A DNA stretch of 64,000 nucleotides from WTFY01 sp965220895. Lineage in GTDB: Bacteria > Pseudomonadota > Gammaproteobacteria > UBA4575. Numbering within the stretch: position 1 is the stretch's first letter; every line of letters begins with the position of its first letter. The position numbers and the translations under genes are program-made. Of this stretch, positions 27,202-38,163 are shown piece by piece. Location of the stretch: NCBI GenBank assembly GCA_965220895.1, contig OZ244850.1, forward strand, positions 1 through 64,000. Direction: 5' to 3'. The notes below the pieces were generated by a model. It saw only the letters and a list, made by a program, of their open reading frames with translations. It ran no database searches and was not told the DNA's origin.

Positions 27202-28132
27202 GGTTCAAGCCTTTCCGTGTGTTCTTTCTCTTCGGTGAGTGTTTCTGAGCCCTGGCCGCCGGGGCGGTTCAGGTTCGCTTGCACGAATACGCTCGTGGGA
27301 CACAACTCCCTACTAATGACTCGAATGGGCCTCAGTCAGGCCACACAGGTCCTCTTCGGTCGAAGAGTGACTCCGTGCCAGTCCAAGATGGCCCCGAAGG
27401 GGCCAAGTGCTCCTACAGGAGCGACAGTTCAAGATGGTGATACCTCCTTTTCAGTGGTGCGGATCGTTCCGCGGGATTTAAAAAATATAGCCCTATGCGC
27501 AGCACTCCCTGGCCCGATCCCGAAGATCAGACGGGTGTGCCATACACACGGCCTGGATAAATGTCACGCACAGGAAAACCCGCACGTGCCGATAGGCGAA
27601 ATGCCTTGCGTTGAAGGTGGAGACGGGCCCGGAGACCTGAATCCGAAGGCCTGCATCAAGGATACAGGCGGGTATTGAAGATGGATCGCAGCCTTGCGGC
27701 TGATGCCCCTGTTGCACGATCCGGAGGGGCCTTGGTTGCCGCTGATATACCGTAGCGGCCCGGTACAAAATCAATACGGTCAGTATACCACCCGGTACCT
27801 CTCAGTCACGGAAAATCTTCTTACCCCGGAGCTAAAAATTTCGACGCTGTAATTTGCGGGGCATTCGGCTCTCAAAAACGCACAGTACGGAGCTACCAGC
27901 GTCGAGGCCCTGCAGGCGGCCGCGTCACTCCTGCGTTTCACTTCGTTCACCGGGGAGTGACACGGCCGGGTACTGAGGCATCCAGTGGGCTGGAGACCTG
28001 ATAGGGAACTTGCAGTCATGTAGACTGCCGATCGTCGCATTTGGAAACCCTAGCTAAAAGCACGTTGCAGCGTCCTGTGCAGGACACTATATGCCCTGAT
28101 GAGCATAATGATCACCATGATATAGTTCGGCC
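27202..28132. other. Long non-coding stretch with GC-rich hairpins upstream of the integrase
   Basis: No convincing gene is seen in about 930 bases. Hairpin-forming repeats include GGCCCCGAAGGGGCC (27391-27405), AGTGCTCCTACAGGAGCGAC nearby, and GTCCTGTGCAGGAC (28071-28084). Short open frames on either strand lack family signatures or ribosome binding sites. The stretch probably carries the promoter of the integrase and the Sel1 gene plus structured RNA or recombination sites. Confidence 0.4.
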
Positions 28133-28894
28133 ATGCTCCGCCCCCTGTTTATTTGCCTGGCATTGCTCACCGGTTCAGCACATGCAGCATGCGAGTTAGA
28201 TGCCTTGAGAAAGGATGCCGGGCAGGGAGACGCGGGGGCCCAGGCAAACCTTGCAGGCATGTATTACGCAGGGGTTTGCGCTCCCATGGATCATGTCCAG
28301 GCTTTTTACTGGTTTCACGAGGCCGCCAAACAGGGGCATGTCGCTTCGCAGGCCATGGTTGGCGCGATGTATCGTGATGGTAAAGGCGTGACTGACGATG
28401 ATGCTCAAGCTTTTCACTGGTTCCTCAAGGCGGCAGAACAGGGGTTGGCTCGGGCGCAGTACCATGTCGGTGTTATGTACAACACAGGTGAAGGAACACC
28501 TGCAGACATCAAACAAGCCATGTACTGGTGGCATAAATCCGGTGGGCAGGGAGATTATTTAGCACAATACATGCTTGGTCTCGAATTTCACCGAGGCGAA
28601 GGAGTGCCCAAGGATGATGTGCAGGCAGTGCACTGGTGGCGCAAGGCGGCAGAACAGGGATATGCTCCAGCACAAGCCAAGCTTGGCATTATGTATTCCA
28701 ACGGCAAAGGTGTACCTAAAGACAATATACAGGCCTATGCCTGGCTAAGCATTTCTGCTGTACAAGGTAATGCATCAGCACGTCAAGGCAAAGTAACCAT
28801 CGCAAAAAACATGACTCGTGCCGAGATTGCTGAGGCCCAGAAACTGTCACGCGAATACTGGAAAGTCTACGGCCCTGATCACAAATCTGAATAG
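28133..28894 (+). CDS. Exported Sel1-repeat protein
   Basis: 253 residues. A signal peptide, MLRPLFICLALLTGSAHA, is followed by five tandem Sel1-like repeats of about 36 residues (for example AQANLAGMYYAG, SQAMVGAMYRDGKGV, AQYHVGVMYNTGEG, AQAKLGIMYSNGKGV), each with the AxxxLGxxYxxGxGV pattern. A short helical tail follows. Such solenoids mediate protein-protein contacts in the periplasm, and many act as interaction partners of secreted or regulatory proteins; none is indicated here. It is cargo in the ssrA island. Confidence 0.85.
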   Translation: MLRPLFICLALLTGSAHAACELDALRKDAGQGDAGAQANLAGMYYAGVCAPMDHVQAFYWFHEAAKQGHVASQAMVGAMYRDGKGVTDDDAQAFHWFLKAAEQGLARAQYHVGVMYNTGEGTPADIKQAMYWWHKSGGQGDYLAQYMLGLEFHRGEGVPKDDVQAVHWWRKAAEQGYAPAQAKLGIMYSNGKGVPKDNIQAYAWLSISAVQGNASARQGKVTIAKNMTRAEIAEAQKLSREYWKVYGPDHKSE

Positions 28895-28975
28895 CAGATC
28901 GCAGTTCCTCCTGAAGGCATAGTCTTACCCCGAACACTGTTTGCTTCGATTTTTGGATTCCATCCTAGAGCAGTA

Positions 28976-29893
28976 ATGGGAAATATAGTAGCCAGTTGGG
29001 ACACTAAGCAATGTGTCTTGTGCCTCGAAAAAGGTGAGGTCTGTGAAGAACATCTGATCCCTCGCTTTCTGGGTGGCAAGCTTACGTGCAAGTTTCTATG
29101 CCGTTCCTGTAATTCCCGATTAGGGCACGATGTGGATGCCTCTGCTAAATTCGATCCCGCGATCCTCTTTGCGGTTCAACAACTCAAGAAGGATATTCCG
29201 GAATTAGCTCAGCAGATAACTGAAGCATATCCTCATGTGACAGTTGGTGGAGGCCCTAGCGTCTCGGGATACATTCGAAACGGCGAGTTCCGAGTCAATG
29301 GAAAGCAACTCGAAGATGGAACACTGGCTTTACCATTGGATAAAACACCTTATGCAATCGCGAAGTGGTTGAAAAAGGATGGGTATGACGAAAAACAGAT
29401 TCAGGATGCTCTGGAGGCTTTACAAAAACTACCCGAGAATCAGAAAACAACAATTGCCCCAGGGTTGAAAATCATAAATTGGTCTGTACAAGAGATAAAA
29501 CCCGACCCTAGCAAAGGTGCGCTGCTTGATCCTCTTCTTCCAGCCAAGATCGCTTTTGAGTTTCTCGCACTATGTGCTGGCACAGCGATCTATGCGAATG
29601 AACGGCAACTGTCACACCTGCGACATATAGTCATGGGAGAGCAGAAACCAGACAATAAAATCTTGCGTGTCGAAAGATTGACATCAAAAAAATTTCAGAC
29701 TTTCCATGGCATCGTCATCGAAGATAATTCGAAATACTTCCAGGTACAGATTCGGCTGTTTGGTCTACTCGCATTCCGTGTACATTTCCTAGGGCTACAC
29801 CTTGACGGACCACGGTTTGCATACACTCATTGCCTAAAGACGGGAGAGGAAGAGATGAGAAAAATTGAAAATAAGCATACATCTACTAATTGA
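28976..29893 (+). CDS. HNH-type endonuclease-like protein
   Basis: 305 residues. The N-terminal 45 residues form an HNH/zinc-finger motif: CVLCLEKGEVCEEHLIPRFL (CxxC and His) with KFLCRSCNSRLG (CxxCN). The rest (residues 60-300) has no recognised domain but contains a helical segment followed by a beta-rich end (FHGIVIEDNSKYFQVQIRLF). Proteins with this amino-terminal module are annotated as HNH endonucleases and often occur in accessory islands. A complete HNH fold is likely, with the N of RSCNSR conserved; whether it cuts DNA is not shown. The start at 28976 was taken as the first plausible ATG. Confidence 0.75.
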   Translation: MGNIVASWDTKQCVLCLEKGEVCEEHLIPRFLGGKLTCKFLCRSCNSRLGHDVDASAKFDPAILFAVQQLKKDIPELAQQITEAYPHVTVGGGPSVSGYIRNGEFRVNGKQLEDGTLALPLDKTPYAIAKWLKKDGYDEKQIQDALEALQKLPENQKTTIAPGLKIINWSVQEIKPDPSKGALLDPLLPAKIAFEFLALCAGTAIYANERQLSHLRHIVMGEQKPDNKILRVERLTSKKFQTFHGIVIEDNSKYFQVQIRLFGLLAFRVHFLGLHLDGPRFAYTHCLKTGEEEMRKIENKHTSTN

Positions 29894-29945
29894 TGTCGCT
29901 CGCGCTTATTATGCCCTTTATTTATGGGCTATCTGAGGGGGATGG

Positions 29946-31187
29946 CTAGTTGATGGCCCTCAATTGCCTTGTGCCCGAAAGACTAAGATTACCTTCTGCA
30001 GCAGATTCTATGTGGTCAGACCACCAGCGCATCATTATTCTTCTACGTTCCAGATACTCAGCTCGATTGTACGTGCCTCTGACATCGTTTTTATCTGTAT
30101 GAGCTAACGCAGATTCAATGATGTCAGGGTCAAAGCCTTGCTCATTCAGTGTAGTACTGGCCAGAGCCCTGAGGCCGTGGGCTACCAGCAGACGACTAAA
30201 ACCCATTCGTTTAAGCGCCATGTTGGCAGTTGCTGGGTGAACATGGGCTCTGGGGTCCCTGTCTGCAGGAAATACATATTCCCTGTTTGCACTAATCGGT
30301 TTCATTACTTCTAGCAAGGCCAGCATTTGTGGTGAAAGTGGAACTTTGTGAGGGCGTTTCTTTTTCATGCGCGTGGCAGGAATAGCCCATAAATTTTTTT
30401 CCAGGTCTATTTCTTCCCATTTTGTACCAGCAGCTTCGCCTGGTCTTGTCATTGTGTGTAATTGCCACTCAATCAAGCATCGAGTTGTTTTCTTGATACT
30501 GGCATTGGCAATAGCTCTCATCAATTCCGGCAATTGCTCCGGGTATAGGGTAGGCATATGGTTTTTTTGCGGTGAAGCGAATGCTTTACTGACTCCTGAG
30601 AGACAGTTTGCAGCTACCAAGTCCGTATTTATCGCATAGACCATGATCTCGTTTAGTCTCTGGGTTAAGCGCTTTACAGTTTCCAGAGAGCCTTTTGCTG
30701 CTATCGGCTCTAGTACCTCGATAACATTCTTAGCTCTGATCTTGTGGATTGGGAAACTACCGAGTGCAGGGAAAACATGTAGTTCCAGTGATCTGTAGAT
30801 GTCTTTTGCGTGTGCCTCAGAGACTTGGCTGCTTTTGACCTTGATCCACCGACTGGTTACAGCTTCCAGCGTATTTTTGCTTTTCTCAGCATGAATTCTT
30901 TTCTTTTCAAGCTTGTGCTCGATCGGGTCGATATCATCGGCAAGGAGCTTCAGGTATTCATTACGCTTGGAACGTGCCTTGGCGAGAGTAATGACAGGGT
31001 ATTCGCCGAGGGTGTCTGCGGCACGCTTTTTGGTGAAAGGCCTATAGTAGTTAAAGAGCCATACCTTGTAACCGCTAGGCTTGATCTTGAGGTACAAACC
31101 TTTTCCATCTGCCAGGCTATAGGGTTTGTCCTTAGGCTTGGCATGTTTGATCTCAGTTTCACTGAGAGGTTTGGTAATTCTTGGCAT
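29946..31187 (-). CDS. P4-type tyrosine integrase (DUF4102 N-terminus)
   Basis: 413 residues. N-terminal DUF4102 domain (KPYSLADGKGLYLKIKPSG, KRAADTLGEYPVITLAKAR), then a catalytic domain with HTMTRPGEAAGTKWEEID (Arg I), KKKRPHKVPLS (Lys), HGLRALASTTLNEQ (HxxR), LAHTDKN (His) and YNRAEYLERRR (Tyr nucleophile). P4-type integrases typically target tRNA or tmRNA 3' ends, and this gene sits about 165 bases from the 3' end of ssrA. It is therefore the integrase that placed the island. Putative arm sites at 31191-31239 overlap its promoter region. Confidence 0.93.
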   Translation of the reverse strand: MPRITKPLSETEIKHAKPKDKPYSLADGKGLYLKIKPSGYKVWLFNYYRPFTKKRAADTLGEYPVITLAKARSKRNEYLKLLADDIDPIEHKLEKKRIHAEKSKNTLEAVTSRWIKVKSSQVSEAHAKDIYRSLELHVFPALGSFPIHKIRAKNVIEVLEPIAAKGSLETVKRLTQRLNEIMVYAINTDLVAANCLSGVSKAFASPQKNHMPTLYPEQLPELMRAIANASIKKTTRCLIEWQLHTMTRPGEAAGTKWEEIDLEKNLWAIPATRMKKKRPHKVPLSPQMLALLEVMKPISANREYVFPADRDPRAHVHPATANMALKRMGFSRLLVAHGLRALASTTLNEQGFDPDIIESALAHTDKNDVRGTYNRAEYLERRRIMMRWWSDHIESAAEGNLSLSGTRQLRAIN

Positions 31188-31190
31188 TTT

Positions 31191-31239
31191 AGTAATACGC
31201 TCCTCAGGGAATATGCTCCGTATTACTAAGAGTATTACT
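31191..31239. repeat. Integrase arm-like sites, right end
   Basis: GTATTACT lies at 31220-31227 and 31232-31239 and its inverse AGTAATAC at 31191-31198, in front of the integrase gene. The 12-base spacing equals that of the left-end pair at 19881. Four ATAGGACG motifs occur between here and the tmRNA end (31275-31335) and may be core-adjacent sites. Confidence 0.55.
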
Positions 31240-31316
31240 AAAACTACCAGATTTTACAATATGGCCTCGTACGTCATAGGACGTAAATGATCTATAAGAC
31301 GCTGAATTTATAGATG

Positions 31317-31380
31317 TTATAGGACGATATAGGACGTTATTGGATATCTCAGTGGTGGAGGCGGCGGGAATCGAACCCGC
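31317..31380. repeat. Right attachment-site repeat (tmRNA 3' end)
   Basis: 64 bases that include the last 28 bases of tmRNA and about 36 bases beyond its 3' end. The matching left copy at 19772-19831 differs at about four positions and lacks TGGA. Because this copy keeps the complete acceptor end and CCA, it belongs to the functional ssrA. Confidence 0.85.
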
Positions 31381-31709
31381 GTCCGCAAATTCTACGCCGT
31401 TGGTACTACATGCTTAGTATCGCCTTTGTTTTAACACTGGCTGCCCGGCGAACGGGGAAAGCCCATGCGAGCCTGAAAAAAGTTTGATGGATCCGCTTCA
31501 GGCAGGCTTCACCACGAGCTTGCTGAGGTTACACCCGGATCCTGTCCCGCAAGCTGAACAGGTCGGATGGCATTACACTGGTATTTAGGCAGCTAATGCG
31601 TAGTTGTCATCGTTTGCAACTATAGGTTTGCAGCGTATTTTACGAGGCCAGCTACATCCTCGGCATGCACCTCAGGTTTCGCAACCCACGTCGAAGCCAG
31701 GTCGCCCCC
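31353..31709 (-). ncRNA. ssrA: Transfer-messenger RNA
   Basis: A 357-base RNA on the minus strand. The 5' end GGGGGCGACCTGGCTTCGAC pairs with the 3' acceptor strand CGCCTCC before ACCA, giving a 7-bp stem with one G-U pair. The T-arm reads GCGGGTTCGATTCCCGC. The tag reading frame, 31617 down to 31585, encodes ANDDNYALAA followed by TAA; adding the charged alanine gives AANDDNYALAA, close to the common proteobacterial tag. tmRNA rescues stalled ribosomes and tags products for proteolysis. Its 3' end is the attachment site of the island at 19772-31380 and remains intact. A TATACT -10-like element precedes the 5' end. Confidence 0.97.
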
Positions 31710-31857
31710 TATGAGATATCTGCGAGTATATAATCAACCGCTCCATTTTTGTAGGTATTGCACAGTATCCAAAGCAAGTTTTATTGAGTGATGAGGCCTT
31801 GTGTTTCCGCTATGATGCCTGCTTTCAGCTACCCTGTATCAAGGATGTTTTGATCCC

Positions 31858-34800
31858 ATGCAGATCATTGAAGGCGGCAATGCGCTCTCTGGATTCAGGG
31901 CCCAGAATCTCAGGAGACGGCTGCAGCAGATCTCGGCAAAAATCGAGAACTTTACCGCCCAGTTCTACCATTTCATCGATATCGACCAGGTCCTCAGCCC
32001 AGAGGAAATCAACCGCCTTGCAGCGTTGCTTTCGTATGCCCCTGCATGCCCGACCACGCAAGGGGATTTCCAGGTTCTGGTGATGCCGCGCCAGGGCACG
32101 GTTTCCCCCTGGTCCTCCAAGGCGACCGATATTGCCCAGAACTGTCGTCTTGACAAGGTCACGCGCATTGAACGCGGCATCCTGTATAGATTTGCCCTGA
32201 ACGCGGCCTTGGAAGAAAAAGAACAAGATGAGGTCACCCAGCATTTGCATGACCGTATGACGGAGTCCGTTGGTCTCACCTTGCAGGACGCTGCGCCATT
32301 ATTCGCCACGCACCAGGAAGGGATGTTGATGCACCTTGAGCTGGGCAAGGATGCAGGGTCCGTTTTGTCTCGCGCCAACCAGGAAATGGGATTGGCCCTG
32401 GCCGAGGATGAGATCCGCTACCTGGTCGAGCACTACCTGGGTCTGGGACAGACGCCGACAGATGTCGAACTGATGATGTTTGCCCAGGCTAACTCTGAGC
32501 ACTGCCGGCACAAGATTTTCAATGCGGCCTGGGTGATCGATGAAGTGCCGAAAGAAGACAGCCTGTTCGGGATGATCCGGGAAACCTCCCGACACGCACC
32601 GAGTAACATCCTGTCTGCCTACAGCGACAATGCCGCGGTGATTCAGGGGCATCCAGCCAGCCGTTTCATGGTCGATCCCGGAAGTGGTCAGTACGGCTAT
32701 GTCGAAGAGGATGCACACATCCTGATGAAAGTGGAAACCCACAATCACCCGACGGCCATCTCACCGTACCCGGGTGCTGCTACGGGATCCGGGGGTGAAA
32801 TCCGGGACGAGGGAGCGGTGGGCCAGGGAGGTCGTCCAAAAGCAGGGTTGTGCGGTTTTTCGGTATCCAACCTGAGGTTGCCTGGTGCCCCGCAGCCGTG
32901 GGAGAAAGCGTATGGAAAACCGGACCGGATTGTCACACCCCTGGAGATCATGATCGAGGGGCCGGTAGGTGCGGCAAGTTTCAACAACGAGTTCGGGCGC
33001 CCCAATATTCTTGGCTATTTCCGAACGCTGGAGCTCGATGTGTCCGAAGCAGGCGACGGCACTAACGTGCGCGGCTATCACAAGCCGATCATGCTTGCCG
33101 GTGGACTTGGCAATGTGCGGGCCCCGCATGTTGAAAAACGTAAATTCCCGCAAGGCACGCCGATTGTAGTCCTAGGCGGCCCGGCCATGCTGATTGGCCT
33201 TGGAGGCGGGGCAGCATCCTCCATGGCCAGTGGCAAAAGTACCGAGGACCTGGACTATGCTTCCGTGCAGCGCAGCAATGCTGAAATGCAGCGCCGCTGC
33301 CAGGAAGTCATCGAACACTGCACGGCCTGTGGCCCCGACAACCCGATCTTATCCATCCACGATGTGGGTGCCGGGGGGCTGTCCAATGCGGTCCCGGAAT
33401 TGCTGGATCAGGCAGGACTCGGGGGGCGCTTTGAGCTTCGCGATATCCCCAGTGCCGATGCCGGAATGTCTCCCAAGGAGATCTGGTGCAACGAAGCCCA
33501 GGAACGCTACGTACTTGCGGTTGACAACAACCAGCTTGATGAGTTTGTTGAGATTTGCACGCGTGAGCGTTGCCCATACGCGATTATCGGGCACAGCACG
33601 GCCGAGCAGGTTCTGACTCTCACGGACCGGCTGTTCGATGAAACATCCATCCATTTGCCGATGCATGTGCTGCTCGGAAAAACTCCCAGGATGGAGCGCC
33701 AGGTTGCTGCCTGCCCAGCCCTCAAGTCGAAACCATCTGACTGGCAGGTATCCGTGGACGAGGCTGCAGCAAGGGTACTGCAACTCCCGGCAGTAGCTGC
33801 GAAGAATTTCTTGGTCACGATCGGGGATCGCACCGTCACCGGCATGGTGGCCCGGGATCCCCTAGTCGGGCCATGGCAGGTAAGTGTCTCCGATGCGGCC
33901 GTCACCTGCAGCGATTTCAAAGGGTATGCCGGGGAGGCCATGGCCATCGGTGAGCGGCCTTTGGTAGCACTGCTTTCAGCGCCCGCCTCGGGACGCCTGG
34001 CCGTGGCAGAGGCCGTGACCAACCTGCTGTGTGCTGACGTGGAGGATCTGGGAGATATCAAGTTGTCGGCTAACTGGATGGCCGCCGCCGGTCATCCCGG
34101 GGCCGATGCGGAACTGTATGCCACCGTCAATGCAGTGGCCCGTGAATTGTGTCCGGCACTCAACATTGCCATCCCTGTCGGCAAGGATTCCCTGTCGATG
34201 AAAAGTCTCTGGGAAGGAGATAGTGGGGAGCAGTCGGTCACCGCCCCCTTGTCACTCGTCGTCTCGGCTTTCGTCCCTGTAAGTGATGCGCGCAAGACCC
34301 TGACCCCAGTCGTCGATTCTGCAATCGAAGACAGTGTTCTGCTGCTCGTGGACCTGGGCAAATCCAAAAACCGCCTGGGAGGATCGGCCTTATGCCAGGT
34401 GTACTCCCGCCTGGGTGAGGAGCCCGCAGATCTTGATGATCCGCAGGATCTCGTCAACCTGTTCTATGCGATCACAGAACTTAAAGGGGCAGAGCTGGTT
34501 CACGCCTATCATGACCGCTCCGATGGCGGACTGTTTGCCACGCTGTGTGAAATGAGCTTTGCCAGTCACGTGGGCCTGGATGTCACTCTGGATGCACTGG
34601 GTCCTGATCCGGTGTCATCCTTGTTCTGCGAAGAGCTCGGTGCCGTAATCCAGGTCCATGAGCAGGACAGGGAGGAAGTGCTTTCCGTCATGGAGAAGCA
34701 TCATTTGGATCAGCACACGCATCCCATCGCCCGCTTGAACACCAAGGATGCGGTCACCATCTCCCACAATGCTCGCACAATTTACCAGGCCGAGCGCATT

Positions 34801-35748
34801 GCCCTGCAGAAATTGTGGATGCAGCCCAGTCACGCGATTCAGCGGCTGCGGGACAACCCAGAGTGCGCGGACCAGGAACTGGATTCGATTCTGGATCCGG
34901 GCAATCCCGGGCTGTCGGCACGGCTCACTTTTGATCTGCCGGATTCGGCAAATCTGCCGTCCATCAATACCGGAGTCCGCCCGCGCGTTGCGATCCTGCG
35001 CGAGCAGGGTGTTAATGGGCACATGGAGATGGCAGCTGCCTTCGAGCGTGCCGGATTTGAATGTTTTGATGTGCATATGACGGACCTGATTGCAGGGCGG
35101 CACGACCTGAGTTCATTCCAGTGCCTGGTGGCCTGTGGTGGATTCTCCTACGGGGATGTACTGGGGGCGGGCGGCGGCTGGGCCAAGACCATCCTGTTCA
35201 ACGATCGCCTGAAAGAGGCTTTTGCCAGATTTTTCGAGCGTAAGGATAGCCTGGCGCTGGGTGTGTGCAATGGCTGCCAGATGCTGGCGCAACTGGCCGG
35301 ACTGATTCCGGGAGCCCGAAACTGGCCGCGGTTCGTCCACAATACCTCAGGCCAGTTTGAGGCACGGCTGGTGATGGCCGAGATCATGCCATCGCCGTCG
35401 CTGTTCCTGCAGGGAATGCAGGGCTCACACCTGCCGGTTGTGGTGGCCCATGCGGAGGGCCGGGCCGAATTTCCCGACGATGCGCTGGATACATTGATCC
35501 AGCATGAACTGGTATCCATGCGGTTTGTCGATAATAGCCTGCAACCTGCTGAAAATTATCCGTATAATCCGAACGGTTCGCCCGGAGGCGTGACGGCATT
35601 CTGCAACGAGGATGGCCGCATCACCATCATGATGCCGCATCCGGAACGGCTGTTTCGCTCGGTCCAGTATTCCTGGAGACCCAAGGGGTGGGGCGAGGAT
35701 GGACCGTGGATGCAGATGTTTCACAATGCGCGCAAGGCCCTGGGATGA
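31858..35748 (+). CDS. purL: Phosphoribosylformylglycinamidine synthase
   Basis: 1296 residues, the length of the large single-chain enzyme of gammaproteobacteria. It converts FGAR to FGAM using ATP and glutamine in purine synthesis. The central AIR-synthase-like part has VETHNHPTAISPYPGAATGS (about 292-311) and SIHDVGAGGLSNA. The C-terminal glutaminase domain begins near residue 1040 and shows LRPRVAILREQGVNG, CGGFSYGDVLGAG, LGVCNGCQM (nucleophile Cys about 1137) and MPHPERLFR. A later repeat half carries YHDRSDGGL. The start at 31858 follows an AAGGATG-type site. It is next to ssrA, on the far side of the island junction. Confidence 0.97.
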   Translation: MQIIEGGNALSGFRAQNLRRRLQQISAKIENFTAQFYHFIDIDQVLSPEEINRLAALLSYAPACPTTQGDFQVLVMPRQGTVSPWSSKATDIAQNCRLDKVTRIERGILYRFALNAALEEKEQDEVTQHLHDRMTESVGLTLQDAAPLFATHQEGMLMHLELGKDAGSVLSRANQEMGLALAEDEIRYLVEHYLGLGQTPTDVELMMFAQANSEHCRHKIFNAAWVIDEVPKEDSLFGMIRETSRHAPSNILSAYSDNAAVIQGHPASRFMVDPGSGQYGYVEEDAHILMKVETHNHPTAISPYPGAATGSGGEIRDEGAVGQGGRPKAGLCGFSVSNLRLPGAPQPWEKAYGKPDRIVTPLEIMIEGPVGAASFNNEFGRPNILGYFRTLELDVSEAGDGTNVRGYHKPIMLAGGLGNVRAPHVEKRKFPQGTPIVVLGGPAMLIGLGGGAASSMASGKSTEDLDYASVQRSNAEMQRRCQEVIEHCTACGPDNPILSIHDVGAGGLSNAVPELLDQAGLGGRFELRDIPSADAGMSPKEIWCNEAQERYVLAVDNNQLDEFVEICTRERCPYAIIGHSTAEQVLTLTDRLFDETSIHLPMHVLLGKTPRMERQVAACPALKSKPSDWQVSVDEAAARVLQLPAVAAKNFLVTIGDRTVTGMVARDPLVGPWQVSVSDAAVTCSDFKGYAGEAMAIGERPLVALLSAPASGRLAVAEAVTNLLCADVEDLGDIKLSANWMAAAGHPGADAELYATVNAVARELCPALNIAIPVGKDSLSMKSLWEGDSGEQSVTAPLSLVVSAFVPVSDARKTLTPVVDSAIEDSVLLLVDLGKSKNRLGGSALCQVYSRLGEEPADLDDPQDLVNLFYAITELKGAELVHAYHDRSDGGLFATLCEMSFASHVGLDVTLDALGPDPVSSLFCEELGAVIQVHEQDREEVLSVMEKHHLDQHTHPIARLNTKDAVTISHNARTIYQAERIALQKLWMQPSHAIQRLRDNPECADQELDSILDPGNPGLSARLTFDLPDSANLPSINTGVRPRVAILREQGVNGHMEMAAAFERAGFECFDVHMTDLIAGRHDLSSFQCLVACGGFSYGDVLGAGGGWAKTILFNDRLKEAFARFFERKDSLALGVCNGCQMLAQLAGLIPGARNWPRFVHNTSGQFEARLVMAEIMPSPSLFLQGMQGSHLPVVVAHAEGRAEFPDDALDTLIQHELVSMRFVDNSLQPAENYPYNPNGSPGGVTAFCNEDGRITIMMPHPERLFRSVQYSWRPKGWGEDGPWMQMFHNARKALG

Positions 35749-35790
35749 GGGTTGGCAAGAGTATGAGCAACCTCCAGGAGGCCTGGAACG

Positions 35791-36735
35791 ATGGCAAAAA
35801 CCTGCGTATTTCTGGGTGAAGCGCTGGCCGCCTACGGGTTTCCGGACGGTCATCCCTTCAGTATCGCGCGCCATGGCACCTACCAGGAGGCATTGCAGGG
35901 CCTGAACCTGCCAGATGAATGCTGCATCTGTGAACCTCGTCAGGCTTCGGTCGAGGAACTGAGCCGGTTCCACAGCCTGGACTACATCGAGCGGGTCCGG
36001 AATCTCTCTGAATCCGGCACCGGCTACCTGGATGGAGGTGACACACCCGCCTTTCCAGGGGTATTTGAAGCGGCAGCCACGGTAGCCGGTACGACACTGG
36101 CCGCGGTCGATGTCCTGATGTGCGGGGAGTGCCGACACGCATTCACTCCTATTGCTGGCCTTCATCATGCCAGGCGCAATGCGGCGAGCGGATTTTGCGT
36201 TTTCAACGATATCGGCGTGGCCATCGAACACCTGTTTCACACGCATGCGCTGGAGCAGGTCCTGTACGTGGACATCGACGCCCATCATGGCGACGGGGTC
36301 TTCTATTCCTACGTCGAGGATGAGCGGGTTATTTTCCTTGATTTTCATCAGCATAGCGCAACTTTATATCCCGGTACCGGAAAATCCGAGGAGATCGGGG
36401 CCGGTCGAGCGCGCGGCAGGAAGCTGAATATCGAACTGTTGCCCCGAAGCGGCGATGAAGCCTTTTTCGGGCAGTGGGTGCGCGCCCGGGAGTTCATCGA
36501 CCAGTTCAGCCCGCAGTTCGTACTCCTGCAGTGCGGCGTGGACAGCCTGCGCGGGGACCCGATCACGGACCTGCGCCTGAGTGAGGCTGCACACCGGTTC
36601 GTGACCGAAGAACTGATCGCGTATGCCAACGAACATTGTGCAGGCCGGCTGCTCGCACTCGGCGGAGGAGGCTACAACCTGGAGAACATCTCGAAGGGCT
36701 GGACCGCGGTCACAAAATCCATGGTAAATGCTTGA
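35791..36735 (+). CDS. Histone deacetylase-family (AcuC-like) hydrolase
   Basis: 314 residues of the arginase/deacetylase fold. Metal-binding and catalytic segments are present: GLHHARRNAASGFCVFNDIG (His-His pair), YVDIDAHHGDGVFYSY (DxH and HGDG), LDFHQHS, and LQCGVDSL and LLALGGGGYNLEN. The family removes acetyl or related acyl groups from lysines or polyamines in the cytoplasm; the substrate is not known here. The ATG at 35791 is preceded by CCAGGAGGCCTGGA. The gene stands 42 bases after purL in the same orientation. Confidence 0.9.
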   Translation: MAKTCVFLGEALAAYGFPDGHPFSIARHGTYQEALQGLNLPDECCICEPRQASVEELSRFHSLDYIERVRNLSESGTGYLDGGDTPAFPGVFEAAATVAGTTLAAVDVLMCGECRHAFTPIAGLHHARRNAASGFCVFNDIGVAIEHLFHTHALEQVLYVDIDAHHGDGVFYSYVEDERVIFLDFHQHSATLYPGTGKSEEIGAGRARGRKLNIELLPRSGDEAFFGQWVRAREFIDQFSPQFVLLQCGVDSLRGDPITDLRLSEAAHRFVTEELIAYANEHCAGRLLALGGGGYNLENISKGWTAVTKSMVNA

Positions 36736-36844
36736 GCAAGCCGCCCTATCTTGCGGTTTGGGGTCATTTTTTAGGCTATACTTCCTGAAATATCCAAGAA
36801 AATTAGCTGTTTCAGAAGAATTTATTTGAGCAGGAGAAACAAGA

Positions 36845-38125
<1,281 letters not shown>

Positions 38126-38163
38126 CTGTACCGCGCATCCACTGACGCTCCTGCGCCAACCCC

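Larger units (their letters stand above)
19772..31380. mobile_element. Genomic island integrated at the 3' end of ssrA
   Basis: About 11.6 kb between two imperfect direct repeats (19772-19831 and 31317-31380), both containing the last bases of tmRNA. The P4-type integrase gene lies directly beside the intact ssrA, the usual position for such elements. Cargo comprises a four-gene methyltransferase/helicase operon, AlpA plus a second integrase, a Sel1-repeat protein and an HNH protein. Paired integrase arm-like sites are present near both ends. No conjugation or plasmid replication genes are visible, so it would be mobilisable or defective. Confidence 0.85.

Noticed and set aside
27493..28040. 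Two short minus-strand open frames (about 27493-27774 and 27780-28040)
   Set aside because: They lack ribosome binding sites and any family signature; the stretch is better explained as non-coding.
36736..36844. Possible riboswitch in front of glyA
   Set aside because: Only a short CCGC/GCGG stem with U-rich flank is visible; no conserved riboswitch core can be identified.
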